The position numbers and the translations under genes are program-made. The notes below the pieces were generated by a model. The model did no database searches, was not told the origin of the DNA, and saw only the letters and a program-made list of their open reading frames with translations. A stretch of 64,000 bases of DNA from Pseudomonas vranovensis DSM 16006 (GTDB taxonomy: Bacteria > Pseudomonadota > Gammaproteobacteria > Pseudomonadales > Pseudomonadaceae): positions 62,001-126,000 of the forward strand of contig NZ_AUED01000018.1 of assembly GCF_000425805.1 (NCBI RefSeq). The letters run 5' to 3'. Below, in pieces: positions 1 to 12,302 of the stretch (positions are counted from its first letter, which is position 1; each line of letters begins with the position of its first letter).

Positions 1-55
1 GCCGAGCCTTGAGCTTGGGTCTTTCGGCGATCAGCGACTGCTGCTGGTTGTACAT
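1..55 (-). CDS. Unrecognised protein, N-terminal fragment (cut by window edge)
   Basis: Only the first 18 codons are inside the window, beginning MYNQQQSLIAERPKLKAR. The start is supported by a good ribosome-binding site, AAGGAG, seven bases before the ATG on the minus strand. The peptide is polar, with no signal sequence visible so far. I do not recognise the family from so short a piece. It reads in the same direction as trhP, which lies about 250 bases upstream of it, but is probably a separate transcription unit. Confidence 0.6.
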   Translation of the reverse strand, partial: MYNQQQSLIAERPKLKAR

Positions 56-306
56 GTGAATACTCCTTTTCGTGGCCAGTCCAGGTCTTTGAAAATTGTT
101 CCCTACACCCTATAAGACGAACGAGCGTGGAAAAACTGCAGTGCCTGGCAAAAAAAATTATCGGGCCACTCAGGTAAAGACGAATCTGAGCGGTCGATCC
201 CGTAAATTTATTGGCTGTACGTTGGTGCAGGAGTGTCCGTGAGTCCTGAGGTTCGGCGCGCTGCGCGGCCGATCTCAGGCTGTCGCCAGCGGCTACCAGG
301 GCTTGC
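56..306. other. Intergenic region between trhP and the edge gene
   Basis: No convincing coding sequence is seen here. The stretch is AT-richer around 145-165 (an A-run followed by TTATC) and 205-215, which probably holds the promoter of the gene cut by the window edge. The part near trhP (240-300) is GC-rich with several short inverted repeats but no clean hairpin followed by a T-run. Confidence 0.5.
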
Positions 307-1626
307 TTACTGAATCAGTTCTTTGAGCAGCAAGCCAAACGCCAGGTCCACCTGCTCCGGGATCGGCAGATAGACGGTGTGTCCATCTCCCGGTGCCACT
401 TCAATTGCAGCTCCCTGGCGATCACGCAACTGATGCAGGTCGAAGTGATAGTTGCCACGCGGCGTCATCAGCTCCAGGTGATCGCCCAGGGCAAAGCGGT
501 TCTTCACCCGCACTTCGGCCAGGCCCTCGACACGTTCACCGGTCAGCTCACCGACAAACTGCTGGCGCTCCGACACCGAATTACCACGCTGGTAGTTCTG
601 GTATTCATCATGCACGTGGCGCCGCAGGAAGCCTTCGGTATAACCGCGTTGGGCCAGGGATTCGAGGTTGAGCATCAGGCTGCGGTCGAACGCACGACCG
701 GCCACCGCGTCGTCGATCGCCTGGCGATAGGCCTGGGTGGTGCGAGCACAGTAGAAGTGCGATTTGGTCCGGCCCTCGATTTTCAGCGAATGCACGCCCA
801 TGCGAGTCAGCCGCTCCACATGCTGCACGGCCCGTAGGTCCTTGGCATTCATGATGTAGGTGCCGTGCTCATCTTCAAACGCCGGCATGTCTTCATCCGG
901 GCGGTTGCTCTCCTGGAGCAGGAACACCTGGTCGGTCGGTGCCCCCACGCCCAGTGTCGGTTGCACTTCACGGACGATATCGCCGCTGGCGTCTTCGGTG
1001 GCCGCGGTGGCGCTGTATTTCCAGCGGCAGGCATTGGTGCAACTGCCCTGGTTGGCGTCGCGGCGGTTGAGGTAGCCCGACAGCAGGCAACGACCGGAGT
1101 AGGCCATGCACAGGGCGCCATGGACAAACACCTCCAGTTCCATGCCCGGCACGTGCTGGCGGATCTCCTCGATCTCTTCCAGCGACAATTCACGGGACAG
1201 GATCACCCGGGTCAGTCCCTGGCTGCGCCAGAACTCGACGCTGGCCCAGTTAACCGTGTTGGCCTGGACCGACAAGTGGACCGGCATCTGTGGGAAGTGC
1301 TGGCGCACCAGCATGATCAGCCCCGGGTCGGACATGATCAAGGCGTCGGGGGCCATCTCGATCACCGGCGCCAGGTCCTTGAGGAAGGTCTTGAGCTTGG
1401 CGTTGTGCGGGGCGATGTTGACCACCACATAAAAACGCTTGCCCTGGGCCTGGGCTTCCTGGATGCCGAGGGCGAGGTTGGCGTGGTCGAATTCGTTGTT
1501 GCGCACGCGCAAGCTGTAGCGCGGTTGGCCGGCATACACCGCGTCGGCGCCGTAGGCAAAGGCGTAGCGCATGTTCTTCAGGGTGCCGGCAGGGGCGAGC
1601 AGTTCGGGTTTGGCAAGAAGGGTCAT
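307..1626 (-). CDS. trhP: tRNA hydroxylation protein P, peptidase U32 family (YegQ/TrhP)
   Basis: 439 residues, the usual length for YegQ-type U32 proteins. Members are not true peptidases: TrhP acts with TrhO in parallel routes of prephenate- or oxygen-dependent hydroxylation of uridine-34 that lead to cmo5U/mcmo5U in tRNA anticodons. The N-terminal ELLAPAGTLKNMRYAFAYGA segment and the central FVHGALCMAYSGRCLLSGYL signature (about residues 168-187) are characteristic. The two cysteines in that signature plus two just after it (QGSCTNACRW) are the set expected to hold an iron-sulfur cluster. The ATG at 1626 begins directly with the conserved N-terminus. The gene is divergent from the AI-2E-type exporter gene, with 122 bases between the two starts. 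The assignment to the TrhP subgroup rather than UbiU/UbiV rests on length and the single-protein arrangement. Confidence 0.85.
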   Translation of the reverse strand: MTLLAKPELLAPAGTLKNMRYAFAYGADAVYAGQPRYSLRVRNNEFDHANLALGIQEAQAQGKRFYVVVNIAPHNAKLKTFLKDLAPVIEMAPDALIMSDPGLIMLVRQHFPQMPVHLSVQANTVNWASVEFWRSQGLTRVILSRELSLEEIEEIRQHVPGMELEVFVHGALCMAYSGRCLLSGYLNRRDANQGSCTNACRWKYSATAATEDASGDIVREVQPTLGVGAPTDQVFLLQESNRPDEDMPAFEDEHGTYIMNAKDLRAVQHVERLTRMGVHSLKIEGRTKSHFYCARTTQAYRQAIDDAVAGRAFDRSLMLNLESLAQRGYTEGFLRRHVHDEYQNYQRGNSVSERQQFVGELTGERVEGLAEVRVKNRFALGDHLELMTPRGNYHFDLHQLRDRQGAAIEVAPGDGHTVYLPIPEQVDLAFGLLLKELIQ

Positions 1627-1748
1627 GATCGGGTCGGGGTAAAAGGCGCGGATGCTATCGCTCTTGCAGCAAACGACTATTGATCTGTATCAAGGGCACT
1701 TTTACCAGGGCGCTGCGCACTAACGTTGTGAACAGCAACGGAGCGCAC

Positions 1749-2813
1749 ATGAACCAAACCTCCCAGCAGCACAAGGCCCTGCTTCTCTTCCTGGCCCTGG
1801 TCACCATTGCTTTCATCTGGATACTGCTGCCGTTCTATGGCGCGGTGTTCTGGGCAGTGATCCTCGGAATTCTGTTCGCACCGATGCAGCGGCGGCTGCT
1901 TTTACGCCTGGGCTGGCGCCGTAACCTGGCGGCAGGCGTGACACTGCTGGTATGCCTGATGATCGCCATTTTGCCGGTGATCGTCATCAGTACCTTGCTG
2001 GTGCAGGAAGGCGCGGCGTTGTACCAGAGGATCGAAAGCGGTCAGTTGGACATTGCCGGCTACCTCGAACGTTTCCAGCAGATGCTCCCGGCCTTTGTCC
2101 AGAATGGTCTGGACCGCATGGGGCTGGGTAACTTCGAAGGCATGCGCGACAAAATCGCCAAGGGGGCGATGCAAGGCAGCCAGTTCTTTGCAAGCCAGGC
2201 CTTCAGCTTCGGGCAGGGCACCTTCGACTTCTTGATCAGCTTCGGCGTGATGTTGTACCTGCTGTTCTTCTGCCTGCGTGATGGCGCCGAACTTGCGCGT
2301 AAAGTGCGCACCGCAGTGCCGTTGGCCGAACAGCAAAAGCGTCGCCTGCAACTGAAGTTCAACCGTGTGGTGCGCGCCACGGTCAAGGGCAACCTGCTGG
2401 TGGCCGTCACGCAAGGGGCCCTGGGGGGAATCATTTTCTGGATACTGGGTATCCCGAGCCCGCTGGTGTGGGGCGTGCTGATGGCATTTCTGTCTTTGCT
2501 ACCGGCAGTGGGGGCGGGCATCGTCTGGGCGCCCGTGGCGATCTACTTCCTGGCTACCGGGGCAGTGTGGCAAGGGGTGGTGCTGGCCGCCTTCGGCGTC
2601 TTCGTGATCGGTCTGGTGGACAACCTGTTGAGGCCGATGCTGGTGGGCAAGGACACGAAAATGCCGGACTACCTGATTCTGATCTCCACGCTCGGGGGCC
2701 TGGCGGTGTTCGGCCTCAATGGCTTTGTGATCGGGCCGCTGATCGCCGCGCTGTTCATCTCCAGCTGGGCGATCTTCGTTTCAACCAAGCCGCAGGTGCA
2801 GTTGCCCAGTTAG
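1749..2813 (+). CDS. AI-2E family transporter (TqsA/PerM-like membrane protein)
   Basis: 354 residues from the ATG at 1749; an upstream in-frame extension to 1680 lacks a plausible start and ribosome-binding site, whereas GGAG precedes 1749. It has about eight hydrophobic segments: two pairs near the N-terminus (residues about 10-55 and 55-90), then a long soluble stretch (about 95-190) and a C-terminal bundle with LPAVGAGIVWAPVAIYFLAT and a DNLLRPMLVG motif typical of the family. Members export autoinducer-2 or other small solutes, or sodium in exchange for protons; the substrate here cannot be read from sequence. Its stop codon overlaps that of the convergent TonB-dependent receptor by three bases, leaving no room for a terminator between them. 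Confidence 0.85.
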   Translation: MNQTSQQHKALLLFLALVTIAFIWILLPFYGAVFWAVILGILFAPMQRRLLLRLGWRRNLAAGVTLLVCLMIAILPVIVISTLLVQEGAALYQRIESGQLDIAGYLERFQQMLPAFVQNGLDRMGLGNFEGMRDKIAKGAMQGSQFFASQAFSFGQGTFDFLISFGVMLYLLFFCLRDGAELARKVRTAVPLAEQQKRRLQLKFNRVVRATVKGNLLVAVTQGALGGIIFWILGIPSPLVWGVLMAFLSLLPAVGAGIVWAPVAIYFLATGAVWQGVVLAAFGVFVIGLVDNLLRPMLVGKDTKMPDYLILISTLGGLAVFGLNGFVIGPLIAALFISSWAIFVSTKPQVQLPS

Positions 2814-4876
2814 CGGAAGCTGTAGGACACGCCGGCATAGACCCCGAAACCTTCGCCCGGGGTTGAGCGGGCGATGTCCTGGCCCCGGTCGTTGTAGCCC
2901 GGCGTGACGGTGGCGGCGTAGCGCTTGTTGGTCAGGTTGCGCAGGTCGAGCCAGGTTTGCCAGTCCTGCTTGGGCGAGTTGTAGCCCAGGGTAGCGCCAA
3001 ACACCGCATACGCATCGCTGGGGTAGCTGTTGGCATAGTCGACCTGGACCTTGGAGGCCATCTGGGTGTTCAAGCCGGCGTACAGGCCGCTGGGCAGGTC
3101 GAAGCGCAGCTCGGCCTGATAGTAGTGCATCGGGATGCCCGGCAGGCGGTTGTCGCCGAATGTATCGTCGTCGCGGTAGTGGAAGTCGCTGAAGGTGTAG
3201 GCCTGGCGCAGCGACAGTTTGCCCACGCCGCCACGCTCCCACAGCAGGCTGTCCAGGCCGGCTTCCACGCCCTGGTGTACGGTGGGGCTGGCGTTGAATT
3301 CAGCGGCCGGAGCACCTGGTACGATCTCGACCGCCAGCAATTCATGGCGCACGTCCGAGTAATACCAGGCCAGGTCCCAGCGCCCGATGGCCGCCTCACC
3401 CCGGGCACCGAGCTCAAGGGTGGTGGCGGTCTGGTTTTGCATCTCGATGGGTTGGGTCTGCAGGCCATTGACCGCTGGCGAGCTCCAGATCAGCGCCCAG
3501 GGGTGTGGTGGCTCCACCGAGCGGCTGAGGTTGCCGTACAGCTGCAGGTCGGGGGTCAGGTCGTAGCGCAGCCCCAGGCGAGGCGCGTAGTCCCAGTCAT
3601 GCTGGCTGACCTTGCCGCCGCTTTCAGGGTAGGTGACGGCGCTTTCGCGGCGGGTGTAGATCATCGCCAGGCCCATGCTCAGCCACAGGTCCGGGATCAG
3701 CTCCAGTTCGTTGCCCAGATGCAGGACAGTGTCTGAGCCCTGATAGGTAAAGTCTCGGGTTTTCGCGCCCAATACCCCATTGACCCGCGCGTATTGCGAA
3801 GCACCGCTGTTGGGCAAGTGCTTGGTGGTGCGCCAGCCAATGGTGGTTTTGCTCTCGTGTCCGAACACCGTGTGGCGGCGCTGATAATTCAGGGTGCCGC
3901 TGACGTCGGTGTAGGCAACCTTCAGGCGCATCGGGCCTTCGCGCAGGTCCATTGGATAGTCGTGATAGACAAGGCCTGCTTTGAGCTGCGAATCCTCATC
4001 GAGGTAGAAGGTGGTCTTGTTGCCCAGCCAGGTACTGCCCGGCTGCGGACGGCTGTCGTCGCGGCTCAAGTACAGCGAGTTGGCCGCGCGCGGATCATGC
4101 TTGATCTGGTCTTTGGTCAGGCGTCCGGCCAGGTCGTTCTCGGTTTCCCGGTAACGCAGGTAGAAGCGGGTTTCCAGGTTCGGGTTGAAGCGGTAGCCAA
4201 CGTTGGCAGCGATGCCCTTGCTGCTGCCGCTGCTGTGTTCCTGGTAGCCGTCGTACTCGGCATCGGTCAGGGCCACGTAATAGTCCAGGTCTCCCAGCAC
4301 CTGCCCCGAGCTGATCTGGCGCTTGGCGTATCCCCGGCTGCCCAGCTCATAGCGCACCTGCAACGGCGCGGCGTCGTGGCCCGTGTGGGTGACGTAGTCG
4401 ATGGCGCCGCCCAGGGCCAGCGCTCCGCGATCAAAGCCGTTTGCACCACGCAGTACTTCGGCGCGGCTCAGCCACAGCGGCTCGAACAGTTCGTACGGCG
4501 TACCACCCGGGCCGGTCAGCGGCAAACCGTCGAACATCGTGTAGACGCCGGAACCGTGGCTGCCCGGTGCGCGGTTGATGCCTGACCCGCGGATCGATAG
4601 CTTGATGCCGTCGTTACCTGCCGACTGGGCAAACACGCCCGGCTGGTAGGCCAGTACATCCTGATTGCTGGCGACCCGGCCTTGTTCGACTCGTTGCATG
4701 TCCACCAGGTTGGTGGCGCCAGGTACTTGTCGCAGGCGTTCACGAGCGTCCTGCAGCTCGCTTTGCTCCTGTTCCTGGATCAGTACCTGGCCGAGTTCGA
4801 TGCCTTCGCTGGCCTGGACCGAGGCGGTGCAGGAGATCAGCAAGGCGAGGGAGGAGCGGGGTAGGGTGGGACGCAT
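2810..4876 (-). CDS. TonB-dependent outer-membrane receptor
   Basis: 688 residues from the ATG at 4876, which opens a signal peptide (MRPTLPRSSLALLISCTASV, cleavage probably after VQA). The longer frame to 4918 would need a TTG start. A plug domain follows (QDVLAYQPGVFAQSAGNDG, then LSIRGSGINRAPG and VEVLRG-like AEVLRGANGF), then a beta-barrel ending in the aromatic terminus GVSYSFR expected of outer-membrane proteins. It would import a chelated metal or other large ligand using TonB energy. The substrate is not recognisable, and I see no Fur-box match in the 90 bases upstream, so an iron-siderophore role should not be assumed. It lies just downstream of the nuo terminator in the same orientation, and its stop overlaps that of the convergent exporter gene. 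Confidence 0.85.
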   Translation of the reverse strand: MRPTLPRSSLALLISCTASVQASEGIELGQVLIQEQEQSELQDARERLRQVPGATNLVDMQRVEQGRVASNQDVLAYQPGVFAQSAGNDGIKLSIRGSGINRAPGSHGSGVYTMFDGLPLTGPGGTPYELFEPLWLSRAEVLRGANGFDRGALALGGAIDYVTHTGHDAAPLQVRYELGSRGYAKRQISSGQVLGDLDYYVALTDAEYDGYQEHSSGSSKGIAANVGYRFNPNLETRFYLRYRETENDLAGRLTKDQIKHDPRAANSLYLSRDDSRPQPGSTWLGNKTTFYLDEDSQLKAGLVYHDYPMDLREGPMRLKVAYTDVSGTLNYQRRHTVFGHESKTTIGWRTTKHLPNSGASQYARVNGVLGAKTRDFTYQGSDTVLHLGNELELIPDLWLSMGLAMIYTRRESAVTYPESGGKVSQHDWDYAPRLGLRYDLTPDLQLYGNLSRSVEPPHPWALIWSSPAVNGLQTQPIEMQNQTATTLELGARGEAAIGRWDLAWYYSDVRHELLAVEIVPGAPAAEFNASPTVHQGVEAGLDSLLWERGGVGKLSLRQAYTFSDFHYRDDDTFGDNRLPGIPMHYYQAELRFDLPSGLYAGLNTQMASKVQVDYANSYPSDAYAVFGATLGYNSPKQDWQTWLDLRNLTNKRYAATVTPGYNDRGQDIARSTPGEGFGVYAGVSYSFR

Positions 4877-4972
4877 CGATGGGGTTCCGGGACTGTTAGC
4901 GGGTATCTGACGTCGCAATCATCAGACGAAGCACAGTCGCCGATCTGTACAGGCACAGCAGCTGAAAACAAA

Positions 4973-4994
4973 ACACCCCGCCTAAGCGGGGTGT
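4973..4994 (-). terminator. Rho-independent terminator of the nuo operon
   Basis: Perfect 9-bp stem (ACACCCCGC / GCGGGGTGT) with a CTAA loop. On the minus strand the right arm runs into TTTTGTTTTC. It begins 18 bases after the nuoN stop. Confidence 0.9.
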
Positions 4995-5012
4995 CTGTCG
5001 TTGCAGCAGTGA

Positions 5013-6482
5013 TCAACCGATCAGTTGAAGGCCTGCGTGTTGGACCATGTCCAGCAACGGCTGCGGGTACACACCCAGCACGAAGGCAAGCAGTGCGATT
5101 GCCAGCAGCATGACGCCGCCGGTGCGCTGCTCCCAGTTCAGCGGGGCATCGTGACGACGCAGGTTCGGCTCGATCAGGTACAGGGTGACCATCACGCGCA
5201 GGTAGTAGAACACGCCGATGGCACTACCGATCACCAGGGCACCGACCAGCCACCACAGCTGCGACTCGACGCCGGTGGCGATGATGTAGAACTTGCCGAT
5301 GAAGCCTGCGGTGAGCGGGATACCGGCCAGCGACAGCATCATCACGGTCAGTACCGCGGTCAGGTACGGACGGCGCCAGAACAGGCCGCGGTACTCGTAC
5401 AGTGCGTCAGCGTCACGGCCGTTGTACGGCGAGGACATCAGGGTGATCACACCGAAAGCGCCCAGGCTGGTGATCACGTAGGTGACCAGGTACACGCCGA
5501 TGGCTTCCACGGCCAGGCCCTTGCTCGCCACCAGGGCGATCAGCAGGTAACCGAAGTGGGCGATGGACGAGTAACCGAGCAGACGCTTGAGGTTGCTCTG
5601 GGTCAGCGCCAGCAGGTTGCCGATCAGGATCGAGGCCACCGCGATCACCGACAGTACGGTGGTCAGCACACCGCTGCTGGCTGCAGGGGAGAGCATGAAC
5701 AGGCGCACGACGACGGCGAACACCGCAACCTTGCTGGCGGTGGCCAGGAAGGCGGCAACCGGCGCCGGAGCACCTTCGTACACGTCTGGGGTCCACAGGT
5801 GGAACGGTACCAGCGACAGCTTGAATGCCAGGCCGACCAGCATCATGCCCAGGCCCAGCTGAGCCAGCAGGCTTGGCATATTGGTAGCGGCCAGGGCCTT
5901 GCCGATGCCGTCGAAGCTCAGGCTGCCAGCGTCGGCGTACAGCAGGGCCATGCCGAACAGCAGGAAGGCGGAGCCGGCGGCCGACAGCACCATGTACTTG
6001 ATGCCTGCTTCCAGCGAGCGCTTGTTGAAGAAGGCATAGGCCACCAGGCCATAGACCGGTACCGACAGCAGTTCCAGGCCGATGAACAGGCCAGCCAGAT
6101 GCTGCGCGCTGACCAGAACCAGGCCACCGAGGGCAGCCATCAGGATCAGCAGGTACAGCTCTTCGCGGTTGCCCGGGTAGCCTTTGCCGCCGTCACCCAG
6201 GTAGGCATGGGCGAGGGTCACGCAGGCCAGGGTGGCGATCAGTATGATCGCCATGTACAGGCAGGCGAACTTGTCGATGGTCAGCAGCGGGGTGACCGCC
6301 AGTGGAACCACTTTCAATACCGGGATGATCGACAGCAGGGCCAGGTTGAGGCCCACGGTCGACAGCAGGAAGGTTTGCGAGTGGTTGCGGCGCCAGGCGA
6401 TCGCCAGCATCACCACGACAACGGTGATGGTGGTGATCAGCAGCGGCGCAAGCGCGATAAAGTGTTGAATCGTCAGGTCCAT
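5013..6482 (-). CDS. nuoN: NADH:quinone oxidoreductase subunit N
   Basis: 489 residues from the ATG at 6482 ([15 protein letters not shown]); a 20-codon upstream extension in the same frame overlaps nuoM and is not needed. It is an antiporter-like (Mrp-type) membrane subunit with about 14 transmembrane helices that forms part of the proton-pumping arm of complex I. It contains the family core [20 protein letters not shown] with the conserved lysine and the broken-helix proline, and the [14 protein letters not shown] segment. It is the last gene of the operon, 7 bases after nuoM and directly before the terminator. Confidence 0.97.
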   Translation of the reverse strand: MDLTIQHFIALAPLLITTITVVVVMLAIAWRRNHSQTFLLSTVGLNLALLSIIPVLKVVPLAVTPLLTIDKFACLYMAIILIATLACVTLAHAYLGDGGKGYPGNREELYLLILMAALGGLVLVSAQHLAGLFIGLELLSVPVYGLVAYAFFNKRSLEAGIKYMVLSAAGSAFLLFGMALLYADAGSLSFDGIGKALAATNMPSLLAQLGLGMMLVGLAFKLSLVPFHLWTPDVYEGAPAPVAAFLATASKVAVFAVVVRLFMLSPAASSGVLTTVLSVIAVASILIGNLLALTQSNLKRLLGYSSIAHFGYLLIALVASKGLAVEAIGVYLVTYVITSLGAFGVITLMSSPYNGRDADALYEYRGLFWRRPYLTAVLTVMMLSLAGIPLTAGFIGKFYIIATGVESQLWWLVGALVIGSAIGVFYYLRVMVTLYLIEPNLRRHDAPLNWEQRTGGVMLLAIALLAFVLGVYPQPLLDMVQHAGLQLIG

Positions 6483-6489
6483 AGCGCTC

Positions 6490-8022
6490 TTACCGGGCCG
6501 AAGCGAGTTGAGTGAAAGCGGTACCGATCCACTGCTGCACACCGCTCATGGTGGCGGCAGAAGTGTCCAGGAACGGCTGCGGGTAGATGCCCAGCAAGAT
6601 CAGCAGGCCAGCCAGGCCCAGTACCATGATCATTTCGCGGGTATCCATGCCAGCCAGGACTTCATCGGATTTCGCAGGGCCGAAGTAGGCACGGTGGATC
6701 ATGATCAGCGAGTAGACCGAACCGAATACCAGGCCGGAGGTGGCGATCACAGTGACCCATGGGGAACTGACGAAGGCACCGATCAGGATCAGGAACTCAC
6801 CGACGAAGTTACCGGTGCCCGGCAAGCCGAGCGAGGCGGCGGCGAAGAACAGGCTGATGGCCGGCAGGTAGGCGATGCGGTGCCACAGGCCACCCATCTG
6901 ACGCATGTCACGGGTATGCAGGCGCTCGTACAGCTGGCCGCTGAGGATAAACAGCGCCGCAGCCGACAGGCCGTGGGCCAGCATCTGGATCACCGCGCCT
7001 TGCAGGGCTTGCTGGCTGCCGGAGTAGATACCGATCAGTACGAAGCCCATGTGCGAAACGCTGGAGAAGGCGATCAGGCGCTTGATGTCGGTCTGGGCAA
7101 AGGCCAGGAATGCACCGTAGAAGATCCCGATCAGACCCAGGGTCATGGCGATCGGCGCAAACTCGGCCGAGGCGTTCGGGAACAGCGGCAGGGCGAAACG
7201 CAGCAGGCCGTAGGCAGCGGTTTTCAGCAAGATACCGGCCAGGTCGACGGAACCTGCGGTAGGTGCCTGGGCGTGAGCGTCAGGCAGCCAGGAGTGGAAC
7301 GGTACAACCGGTAGCTTGACCGCGAAGGCGATGAAGAAGCCGAGCATCAGCAGGTATTCGGTGCCCGCCGGCAGGTCGGCCTTGAGCAACTGGGTGTAGT
7401 CGAAGGTGATCACACCGGTGTTGCTGTAGTTGACCAGTACCAGACCCAGGATCGCCACCAACATGATCAGGCCGCTGGCCTGGGTGAAGATGAAGAACTT
7501 GGTTGCCGCGTAGATCCGGGTCTTCTTGCCGTCGGAGGAGCTGTGACCCCAGAGCGCGATGAGGAAATACATCGGCACCAGCATCATTTCCCAGAAGAAG
7601 AAGAACAGGAACAGGTCCAGAGCCAGGAACACACCGACCACGCCGCCCAGAATCCACATCAGGTTGAGGTGGAAGAAGCCGACGTGACGCTGGATCTCTT
7701 TCCAGGAGCACAGTACCGAGAGCACACCGAGCAGGCCGGTGAGCAGGATCATCAGCAGCGACAGGCCGTCGAGGGCCAGGTGCAGACTGATGCCGAAGCG
7801 CTCGATCCACAGTACTTTGAATTCGACCGCCCACTCAGGCGCAGCGCCGGGTGCAGGGGCCAGGGTGTAGTCCCCGTTGGCCCACAGCCAGAGGCCGATA
7901 CCAAGCAGCAGGGACATGGTCAGCAGCGCAATCCAGCGTGGCAGGGTGGCGCCGAAGCGCTCACCCAGCCAGCACAGCAGGCCGCCGATGAAGGGGATCA
8001 GGATCAGCCAAGGCAAAATCAT
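6490..8022 (-). CDS. nuoM: NADH:quinone oxidoreductase subunit M
   Basis: 510 residues with the antiporter-like fold and about 14 membrane helices; a proton-translocating subunit of complex I. The conserved segment [20 protein letters not shown] (about residues 231-250) contains the key lysine and the histidine/proline pattern of the family. A glutamate in the helix [14 protein letters not shown] (about residue 144) corresponds to the charged residue essential for pumping. The start ATG at 8022 gives the expected N-terminus [14 protein letters not shown]. It lies 39 bases after nuoL and 7 bases before nuoN. Confidence 0.97.
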   Translation of the reverse strand: MILPWLILIPFIGGLLCWLGERFGATLPRWIALLTMSLLLGIGLWLWANGDYTLAPAPGAAPEWAVEFKVLWIERFGISLHLALDGLSLLMILLTGLLGVLSVLCSWKEIQRHVGFFHLNLMWILGGVVGVFLALDLFLFFFFWEMMLVPMYFLIALWGHSSSDGKKTRIYAATKFFIFTQASGLIMLVAILGLVLVNYSNTGVITFDYTQLLKADLPAGTEYLLMLGFFIAFAVKLPVVPFHSWLPDAHAQAPTAGSVDLAGILLKTAAYGLLRFALPLFPNASAEFAPIAMTLGLIGIFYGAFLAFAQTDIKRLIAFSSVSHMGFVLIGIYSGSQQALQGAVIQMLAHGLSAAALFILSGQLYERLHTRDMRQMGGLWHRIAYLPAISLFFAAASLGLPGTGNFVGEFLILIGAFVSSPWVTVIATSGLVFGSVYSLIMIHRAYFGPAKSDEVLAGMDTREMIMVLGLAGLLILLGIYPQPFLDTSAATMSGVQQWIGTAFTQLASAR

Positions 8023-8061
8023 GACGGGCTCAATTCCTTTCGCAAAGTCGCAAGGTTCATA

Positions 8062-9911
<1,850 letters not shown>

Positions 9912-9915
<4 letters not shown>

Positions 9916-10220
9916 CCGCGCATCTCACTGGCTGCATCGATGTCGAGAGTGTGGAAGCGGCGATACAGTTGCAACAGGATCGCCAGGCCGATACTGGCCT
10001 CGGCGGCTGCCAGGCTGATCACCAGGATGAACATGATCTGTCCATCTGGCTGCGCCCAGCGGCTGCCGGCGACGATGAAGGCCAGAGCAGAGGCGTTCAT
10101 CATGATTTCCAGGCTCATCAACACGAAAAGAATGTTGCGGCGCACCATCAGGCCGACGAGGCCGAGGCAGAACAGGATGCCGGCGACTGCCAGGCCGTGT
10201 TCGAGAGGGATAGCTGGCAT
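9912..10220 (-). CDS. nuoK: NADH:quinone oxidoreductase subunit K
   Basis: 102 residues with three transmembrane helices. The helix [20 protein letters not shown] carries the glutamate conserved across NuoK/ND4L and needed for coupling; a second glutamate lies in [13 protein letters not shown]. It overlaps nuoL by 4 bases and starts 4 bases after the nuoJ stop. Confidence 0.97.
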
Positions 10221-10224
10221 GTGA

Positions 10225-10725
10225 TTACTCCTTCGCCTCGTTGCGGCCGAGGTGGAAAGCCGTCACCGCTGCGGCGAGCAGCAGCATCGAGGCCAGTTCC
10301 ACCACCAGCAGGTAAGGACCGTACAGGCTGATGCCAACGGCCTTGGCGTCGACCGTGGTGTGGCCGATGCTGGCACCGCTTTCGTTGCTGAACAGCACGT
10401 ACAGCAGTTCAAGCAGCAGCAGCGAGGCCAGGACCACAGGGCCCAGCCAGATACCTGGCTTGAGCCAGCCACGTTCCTGGGCGACCGAGGCCGGGCCCAG
10501 GTTGAGCATCATCACCACGAAGACGAACAGCACCATGATGGCGCCAGCGTAGGCAATCACTTCCAGGACACCGGCGAACGGGGCGCCAAGGGCGAAGAAA
10601 GTCATCGCCACGGAGATCAGCGAAATGATCAGGTAGAGCAGGGCGTGCACGGGGTTGGTGTTGGTGATCACCCGAAGGGTGGACACCACAGCGACACCGG
10701 ATGCGAAATAGAAAGCGAATTCCAT
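10225..10725 (-). CDS. nuoJ: NADH:quinone oxidoreductase subunit J
   Basis: 166 residues with about five membrane helices. The segment [20 protein letters not shown] (about residues 55-75) is the diagnostic NuoJ/ND6 motif, with the tyrosine and glycine that form the pi-bulge helix. It is part of the link between the quinone site and the proton-pumping subunits. Spacing is 9 bases after nuoI and 4 before nuoK. Confidence 0.97.
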   Translation of the reverse strand: MEFAFYFASGVAVVSTLRVITNTNPVHALLYLIISLISVAMTFFALGAPFAGVLEVIAYAGAIMVLFVFVVMMLNLGPASVAQERGWLKPGIWLGPVVLASLLLLELLYVLFSNESGASIGHTTVDAKAVGISLYGPYLLVVELASMLLLAAAVTAFHLGRNEAKE

Positions 10726-10734
10726 CTTTCTTCC

Positions 10735-11283
10735 TTAAGGGAGCAAGCTCTTCACGTTGATCGGCTCGGCTTCGTTCTGCGCGGCGCCTTTCGGCTTGCC
10801 GGCAACAGCCATACCTGCAACACGGTAGAAGTTGTAGTCAGGGTTCTTGCCGGGGCCGGAGATCAGCAGATCTTCTTTCTCGTACACCAGGTCCTGACGT
10901 TTGAACTCGGCCATTTCGAAATCCGGCGTGAGCTGGATCGCGGTGGTCGGGCAGGCTTCCTCGCAGAGGCCGCAGAAAATGCAACGGGAGAAGTTGATGC
11001 GGAAGAACTCCGGGTACCAACGACCGTCTTCTGTCTCGGCTTTCTGCAGCGAGATGCAACCGACCGGGCAAGCCACGGCACACAGGTTGCACGCTACGCA
11101 GCGCTCTTCGCCATCCGGGTCGCGGGTCAGGACGATGCGGCCACGGTAGCGTGGCGGCAGGTAGACCGGCTCTTCGGGGTACTGCAGGGTGTCACGTTTG
11201 CGAAAACCGTGAGAGAACACCATCACCAGGCTGCGCAGCTGAGTGCCGGTGCCCTTAACGATGTCGCCAATATATTTGAACAT
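10735..11283 (-). CDS. nuoI: NADH:quinone oxidoreductase subunit I (two 4Fe-4S clusters)
   Basis: 182 residues. Two ferredoxin-type motifs, [15 protein letters not shown] (about residues 61-75) and [12 protein letters not shown] (about 100-111), bind the tetranuclear clusters N6a and N6b, which pass electrons from NuoG towards NuoB in the peripheral arm. The N-terminal amphipathic stretch ([20 protein letters not shown]) lies against the membrane. The gene sits between nuoH and nuoJ as in other gammaproteobacteria. Confidence 0.97.
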   Translation of the reverse strand: MFKYIGDIVKGTGTQLRSLVMVFSHGFRKRDTLQYPEEPVYLPPRYRGRIVLTRDPDGEERCVACNLCAVACPVGCISLQKAETEDGRWYPEFFRINFSRCIFCGLCEEACPTTAIQLTPDFEMAEFKRQDLVYEKEDLLISGPGKNPDYNFYRVAGMAVAGKPKGAAQNEAEPINVKSLLP

Positions 11284-11294
11284 GGGTCAAATCC

Positions 11295-12302
11295 TCACTG
11301 GGCCGCAACAGCTGGCGTGTTGAGCAACACGAGCGCAGCGGTCACCAGCAAATTGATCAGGGTCAGCGGCAGGCAGAACTTCCAGCTGAAGTCCATCACC
11401 TGGTCATAGCGCGGGCGCGGAATCGAGGCGCGCAGCAGGATGAACAGCATGATGAAGAACGCGGTCTTCAGGGCGAACCACAGGAACGGTACTTGCGGCA
11501 GGATGCCGAACGGACCGTGCCAGCCACCGAAGAACAGGGTTACCAGCAGCGCCGAGATCAGGATGATGCCGATGTATTCACCGACGAAGAACATGCCCCA
11601 TTTCATGCCGGCATATTCAATGTGGTAACCGTCGGCCAGTTCCTGTTCTGCTTCCGGCTGGTCGAAGGGGTGACGGTGAGTCACGGCCACGCCAGCGATG
11701 AAGAAGGTGCAGAAGCCAAAGAACTGCGGAATGATGAACCACAGGTTCTGTGCCTGGTAGTCGACGATGTCACGCATGTTGAACGAGCCAACCTGCGCCA
11801 CGATACCCATCAGCGCCAGGCCCATGAACACTTCGTACGACACGGTCTGGGCCGAGGCCCGCAGGCTGCCGAGCAGGGCGTACTTGTTGTTCGAGGCCCA
11901 GCCGGCGAACAGTACGGCATACACCGACAGACCGGCCATGGCGAAGAAGAACAACAGGCCGATGTTCAGGTCCGCGACACCCCAGGTCGGGGTGATCGGC
12001 ACGATGGCGAAGGCGATCAGCAAGGCACTCATGGCCACGACCGGTGCCAGGGTGAAGATCATCTTGTCGACGAAGGGCGGGTTCCAGTCTTCCTTGAAGA
12101 ACATCTTCAGCATGTCGGCCGCGATCTGGAACATACCGAACGGGCCCACGCGGTTCGGACCGTAGCGGTCCTGCCACCAGCCCAGCAGGCGCCGCTCGAC
12201 GAAGCTGAGCAGCGCGCCGCAGACCACCACGGCCAGCAAGACCACGATGGCCTTGACGACGGTGATGATCACATCGATCACTTCGGGGGTGAACCAGGTC
12301 AT
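11295..12302 (-). CDS. nuoH: NADH:quinone oxidoreductase subunit H
   Basis: 335 residues with about eight membrane helices. Diagnostic stretches are [20 protein letters not shown] (quinone-channel loop, about residues 38-57) and the acidic loop [20 protein letters not shown] (about 213-232), whose glutamates couple quinone reduction to proton pumping. NuoH is the membrane subunit that contacts the peripheral arm and lines the quinone tunnel. It overlaps nuoG by 4 bases. Confidence 0.97.
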   Translation of the reverse strand: MTWFTPEVIDVIITVVKAIVVLLAVVVCGALLSFVERRLLGWWQDRYGPNRVGPFGMFQIAADMLKMFFKEDWNPPFVDKMIFTLAPVVAMSALLIAFAIVPITPTWGVADLNIGLLFFFAMAGLSVYAVLFAGWASNNKYALLGSLRASAQTVSYEVFMGLALMGIVAQVGSFNMRDIVDYQAQNLWFIIPQFFGFCTFFIAGVAVTHRHPFDQPEAEQELADGYHIEYAGMKWGMFFVGEYIGIILISALLVTLFFGGWHGPFGILPQVPFLWFALKTAFFIMLFILLRASIPRPRYDQVMDFSWKFCLPLTLINLLVTAALVLLNTPAVAAQ

